NCBI RefSeq assembly: GCF_035946055.1
Contig: NZ_CP108364.1
Coordinates: 4,836,001 to 4,900,000 of the forward strand
Length of the DNA: 64,000 nucleotides
Direction: 5' to 3'
Origin: Streptomyces sp. NBC_01341
GTDB taxonomy: Bacteria > Actinomycetota > Actinomycetes > Streptomycetales > Streptomycetaceae
The notes under the pieces are model-generated. The model saw only the letters and a list, made by a program, of their open reading frames with translations, had not been told where the DNA came from and did not search any database. The position numbers and the translations under genes were made by a program. Positions 60,536-64,000 of the stretch are shown piece after piece. Each line of letters opens with the position of its first letter. Position 1 is the first letter of the stretch.

Positions 60536-61230
60536 CAGTGCCTGTACGGTCGCTGCGGTTCGCCGACGCGAGGGAGGCGGCGGACCTCGCCGCCTTCCTC
60601 GGAAGGCTGCTGCACTACGACCGGGCCGCCGCCGTCCGCCTCCAGGCGGGCGGCGGCGCGCTCGCGGTCTTCGGCCGGCCGCCGTCGTTCGAGGTCCTCG
60701 CGATCCGTACGGTCCGGCTGTCCGGGACGCACGACTTCGACGTCACCGTGTCGGCAGGGGAACTCCTCGAAGCGCTGGACACGGGCGGGGCGGACGACGG
60801 TGCCGCCGGTGTCGGCTCCCTGCCGGTGCCCGTGACCGGGCCGCCCTGGGCCGGGGTGCTGCCGCCGCGTGGCGGCTGGCGGGAGCGCACCGGGCTGCCC
60901 GGGCCGGTCGACCTGCGCACCGCGCTCGCCGACGCCGTGGCCGAGTTCCGGTCACGCGACGCGGCGCTTCCGGAGGAGCGGCGCACCAGGACGGAGCGCG
61001 ACCTCATCGGCCGCGACATCTGGTCCCGGACGGTCGGGGAGACGGAGCTCCCGCTGCGTGCCGTGCACGCCGCCCAGTCGCTCGGTTTCCTGCGCGCGGC
61101 GGCGGGCTTCCCCGTCGCGCTGCTCACCACCGGTTCGTGGATGCGGCTGCGCACACCGTACGGCTCGATCGCCGTGCGGGGCACGGGCGGTGGCCTCGGC
61201 ACCCTCGCCGTGACCGTCGGGACGGTCTGA
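60532..61230 (+). CDS. Conserved actinobacterial protein of unknown function
   Basis: The 232-residue soluble protein has no motif I can name. Residues 1-110 (RSLRFADAREAADLAAFL, LHYDRAAAVRLQ, GTHDFDVTVSAGELLEAL) and 120-232 (GWRERTGLPGPVDLRTAL, LLTTGSWMRLRTPYGS) look like two mixed alpha/beta halves. The ATG overlaps the thioesterase stop, so it is coupled to that gene. It may be an accessory to the thioesterase; this is only context. Confidence 0.75.
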   Translation: MTVPVRSLRFADAREAADLAAFLGRLLHYDRAAAVRLQAGGGALAVFGRPPSFEVLAIRTVRLSGTHDFDVTVSAGELLEALDTGGADDGAAGVGSLPVPVTGPPWAGVLPPRGGWRERTGLPGPVDLRTALADAVAEFRSRDAALPEERRTRTERDLIGRDIWSRTVGETELPLRAVHAAQSLGFLRAAAGFPVALLTTGSWMRLRTPYGSIAVRGTGGGLGTLAVTVGTV

Positions 61231-61252
61231 GCCCTCCCTCCCGCCCCCGGGC

Positions 61253-62209
61253 CTACTCCTTCGGCGCGTCCGGCCACACCCCGATGTGGTCCCGCTCCAG
61301 TTCGAGCATCACCCGGTGCTCCATCCCCAGCGCCTCGGTGTAGTCCGCCGGGAGCTGCAGCCGGCCCGCCCGGTCGAGCATCGCGTACTCCCGTGCCACC
61401 TGGGACTCCTGCCCCGTCGCGGCATCCACCTCGGTGCGCCGGAGGACCTCGGACGACGTGCGGCCGTCCCGGATCGCGACCGTGCGGCGTACCTCGCTCG
61501 CCACGGCCTGGTCGTGGGTCACGATCACGATCGTCGTACCGAGTTCCTCGTTGGCCCGGCGGAACGCGGCGAACACCTGCTCGCCCGTCGCCGAGTCCAG
61601 CTCACCGGTCGGTTCGTCGGCGAGCAGCACCGAGGGGTTGTTGGCCAGGGCCACCGCGATCGCCACCCGCTGCTGCTGCCCGCCGGACATCTGGGCGGGG
61701 CGGCGGTCCCGGCAGTCCGCGACCTCCAGCATCTCCAGCAACGACTCGGCGCGCGCGGCCCGTTCGCGGTTCCGGCCGCCCCCGCGCAGCTGCATCGGGA
61801 GCGTGATGTTCTGGGCGGCGGTCAGATACGACAGCAGATTGCGGGAGGTCTGCTGCCAGACGAAGCCGACGACGTCGCGCCGGTAGCGCAGCCGTTCCTT
61901 CGGCCCCATCGAGAGCAGATCGCAGCCCGCCACCTTCGCCGATCCCGCGGTGGGGACGTCCAGGCCGGCCAGAATGTTCATCAGGGTCGACTTGCCGCTC
62001 CCCGAGGCCCCGACCAGCGCCATCAACTCGCCCTTGGTGACCAGCAGATCGAGTCCCTGGAGCGCCTGCACCTCCACCCCGTCCGCGGAGAAGATGCGGA
62101 CCAGCCGGTCGCAGGCGATCAGGGAGTCGTGTCCGTACGACGGCCGGTCACGGCGCGCCGCCGCCCGCTGTTCCAGTTCCGCCAGGGTGGTCTCTGTCGA
62201 CGATGTCAC
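61253..62209 (-). CDS. ABC transporter ATPase with C-terminal AbrB-like domain
   Basis: The 318-residue protein carries a MacB/LolD-type ATPase: VGASGSGKSTLMNIL (about 60-75), signature MSGGQQQRVAIAVAL near 165, and LLADEPTGELDS. The final 45 residues (about 274-318) contain LDRAGRLQLPADY, LGMEHRVMLEL and HIGVWPD, the layout of a SpoVT/AbrB swapped-hairpin domain, a fusion not typical of LolD proteins. GTG 62209 has GGAGAC upstream and overlaps the permease stop as GTGA, so the two form one transporter. Confidence 0.9.
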   Translation of the reverse strand: MTSSTETTLAELEQRAAARRDRPSYGHDSLIACDRLVRIFSADGVEVQALQGLDLLVTKGELMALVGASGSGKSTLMNILAGLDVPTAGSAKVAGCDLLSMGPKERLRYRRDVVGFVWQQTSRNLLSYLTAAQNITLPMQLRGGGRNRERAARAESLLEMLEVADCRDRRPAQMSGGQQQRVAIAVALANNPSVLLADEPTGELDSATGEQVFAAFRRANEELGTTIVIVTHDQAVASEVRRTVAIRDGRTSSEVLRRTEVDAATGQESQVAREYAMLDRAGRLQLPADYTEALGMEHRVMLELERDHIGVWPDAPKE

Positions 62210-64000
62210 CGGGTGTCTCCTGCCCTGAGTTCCTTGATCGATCCGCGGCGGCTCGCCCACCACGCCTGGACGCCGGCCACGGCGCCGGCGAGGACGACCA
62301 CGCCCAGCGCCGGGAGCGCCAGTGAGCGCGGGTCCGCCCGCAGCGAGACGGCGTGCGCCTCTCCAGGAGCCCCGCCCGCCAGCGCCAGCGCCGCCAGGTC
62401 GATGCCCGGTGCCAGCAGGGCGATGGTCGCCCAGCCGACGAGGAGCCCGCCGAACGCGGCCAGCAGCGCCTGCGGCATCGCCTCGAACGCGAGCAGCCGC
62501 CGGCCCTGCCGGGTGGTGAGCCCCATGGTGCGCAGCCGGGCCAGGAGCGTGGTGCGTTCCGGCGCGGTCTGCAGCAGGGAGAGAAGCACGGCGAGCAGCG
62601 CGTATCCGGCGCCCGCCGCGACAGCCGCCCCGTAGATCTGTTCGGCGCCCGCCTGCATCGGGGTGTCCACGAACACCCCGCGCTCGACGGCCCGTATCCG
62701 TACCGCGTACTCCGGACCCGCCGCGCGCGCCGCCGCCCGCAGCTGGGCCTGATCGAGAGAGGACCCGGTGACCAGCAGGGTGGTGGGCCTGCCCATGGCG
62801 GGCGCCGCCGAGTCGACGATCAGGAACTCGGAGTCGCTGACCGCGGACGTCCGGGGGAGGACGGCGGCCACCCGCACGCTGATGTCCCCGGCCTGGGACC
62901 GGACGGTGTGCGGCCGGTCCCCGAGCCGCCGGGCGAGTGCGGGCGAGGCCACCGCGGGGAGCGCCTCGTCCCTGCCCCGGCCGCCGCCCGACAGCGCGTC
63001 CGTGGGGAAGGCGGGCAGCCCGGTGTCGCGGGCCAGCCGTGCGTAGGAGCCGGGCTCGACACCGATCAGGGTCACGCGCTTCGTGTCCGACCTGACGTCC
63101 GCGGACGCCGCCAGCGGGGTCGTGTACTCGATGCGGACGGCCGCGACGCCCTCGGCGCCGTCCACCGCCCGCACCCGGCGCACGACCGCGTCCGGGACCG
63201 GCTTGAGCGCTCCCTCACCGCTGATCCTCGCGTCCGCGCCGACCGCCCGCAGCGCGGCGGCGTCACGCGCGTCGGCGACGCCGGCGAGGACCGAGCCGCC
63301 GAAGGCCGCCGTGGTCAGCGCGACCAGGAGGGCCAGCAGGGGCAGGGTTCCGCTCGACGAGGCGCGGCCGGCGCGGGCCAAGGACAGGAAGCCGACCGCA
63401 CCGCGCAGCCGCGCCACGGGGCGGGACGCCAGCCGCAGCGGCAGGGGGTACAGGCGTACCAGCACGAGGGCCGCGATCAGGCCCACCAGGACCGGGGCGG
63501 CACTGATCAGGAGGTCGGTCCCCGACCCCGTCGACGTACCCCGGCGGCGCAGCGCGGCGACCGCGCCGACCGTCAGGACGAGCAGGGTCAGCTCGGCGAC
63601 CGTGCGCCGTCGCGAGGGCCGGGCGTTCACCATGTCGTCGCGCGCCCCGTGGAGCAGCGGCCTGCGGTGCTGCAGCGTGGTGCGGAGCGGCAGCACCACA
63701 CAGACCAGCGCCGCGACGGCGCAGGCTCCCACCGCGGCGGGCAGGAACCGTGCCTCCGGGACGAGCAGCACGGCAAGGAGAAGTCCGAGTGCCGCCGCCG
63801 GCAGCACGGTCACGGAGGTCTCGGCGAGCAGCCGCCCGCCGATGCCCCGCAGCGACCCGCCGCGCGAGCGCAGCAGGGCGAGTTCGTGGTGACGTCGGGC
63901 CCCGATCAGCCCACCGGTCATCAGCAGGACGACGGCGGCCACCGCGCCGATCCCGATCGCGGCGACCGTGACGACGGAGTCGATCGCGGCACGCATCGCC
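62206..64000 (-). CDS. FtsX-type ABC transporter permease (5'-truncated by window edge)
   Basis: The visible 598 codons begin inside a membrane domain (TVAAIGIGAVAAVVLLMTGG) and continue with helices, an extracellular MacB-like middle and a second FtsX domain ending in GVVVLAGAVAGVQAWWASRRG. Members are normally 800-1,000 residues, so the N-terminus with its first helix and part of the first extracellular domain is likely beyond position 64000; an ATG at 63996 is internal. It pairs with the adjacent ATPase, probably for export or cell-envelope work. Confidence 0.88.
   Translation of the reverse strand, partial: AMRAAIDSVVTVAAIGIGAVAAVVLLMTGGLIGARRHHELALLRSRGGSLRGIGGRLLAETSVTVLPAAALGLLLAVLLVPEARFLPAAVGACAVAALVCVVLPLRTTLQHRRPLLHGARDDMVNARPSRRRTVAELTLLVLTVGAVAALRRRGTSTGSGTDLLISAAPVLVGLIAALVLVRLYPLPLRLASRPVARLRGAVGFLSLARAGRASSSGTLPLLALLVALTTAAFGGSVLAGVADARDAAALRAVGADARISGEGALKPVPDAVVRRVRAVDGAEGVAAVRIEYTTPLAASADVRSDTKRVTLIGVEPGSYARLARDTGLPAFPTDALSGGGRGRDEALPAVASPALARRLGDRPHTVRSQAGDISVRVAAVLPRTSAVSDSEFLIVDSAAPAMGRPTTLLVTGSSLDQAQLRAAARAAGPEYAVRIRAVERGVFVDTPMQAGAEQIYGAAVAAGAGYALLAVLLSLLQTAPERTTLLARLRTMGLTTRQGRRLLAFEAMPQALLAAFGGLLVGWATIALLAPGIDLAALALAGGAPGEAHAVSLRADPRSLALPALGVVVLAGAVAGVQAWWASRRGSIKELRAGDTR

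Overview
The window is chromosomal DNA of a Streptomyces-like actinomycete. The evidence is very high GC, frequent GTG and TTG starts, dense ATGA/GTGA start-stop overlaps, and a set of genes typical of the genus: SARP and LAL regulators, copZ-copA behind a CsoR-type site, a dynamin pair next to a short SSB, and a sortase-E type LAETG thioester protein. I resolve 44 protein genes (two cut by the window ends) and one tRNA. No insertion sequence, prophage, rRNA operon or CRISPR array is visible.

1-8.8 kb is accessory DNA, all on the minus strand: a LacI regulator, a LanM-type lanthipeptide synthetase (lanM), a translationally coupled 64-residue peptide, a large LAL regulator and a SARP regulator cut by the left edge. 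This is the most unusual region. The synthetase has all its dehydratase and zinc-site cyclase residues, yet the coupled peptide, the only candidate substrate visible, has no cysteine. The LAL gene carries the only in-frame TTA codon I found in the window, which predicts bldA-dependent expression.

8.9-12.0 kb is a tightly overlapped three-gene sugar/polyol operon (Gfo/Idh/MocA dehydrogenase, DUF993 TIM barrel, isomerase-type TIM barrel) divergent from the lacI gene, with a LacI-type operator between. 12.3-19.8 kb is more ordinary: a GT2 glycosyltransferase, a SAM methyltransferase, a DUF6584 protein, RecD2 helicase and citrate synthase. 20.3-23.4 kb is the copper module copZ-copA behind a textbook CsoR-type palindrome, followed by a zinc alcohol dehydrogenase and a tiny HTH protein.

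25.2-32.9 kb is a myo-inositol catabolic locus: iolE-like gene divergent from iolC, a Cgl0159-type aldolase-fold gene, iolB, iolD and iolA, with a strong promoter and a GntR/FadR-like palindrome in the divergent gap. 33-39.1 kb holds a DUF4291 protein, a membrane-spanning hydrolase fused to an ABC ATPase with its permease, and a VWA lipoprotein. 39.3-44.4 kb is an L-rhamnose-type ABC importer with rhamnose mutarotase and two LacI-type operators. 44.6-46.7 kb carries a GNAT acetyltransferase and a phosphoribosyltransferase-hydrolase fusion.

After an 856-bp non-coding stretch comes a 1,398-residue secreted sedolisin-type (S53) protein, a tRNA-Arg(UCU), then a cell-division/DNA block (two dynamin-like GTPases and an ssbB-type SSB), a thioester surface protein, the EttA-type ABC-F ATPase, a thioesterase with a coupled unknown gene, and finally an ABC ATPase with an AbrB-like tail plus an FtsX-type permease that runs off the right edge.
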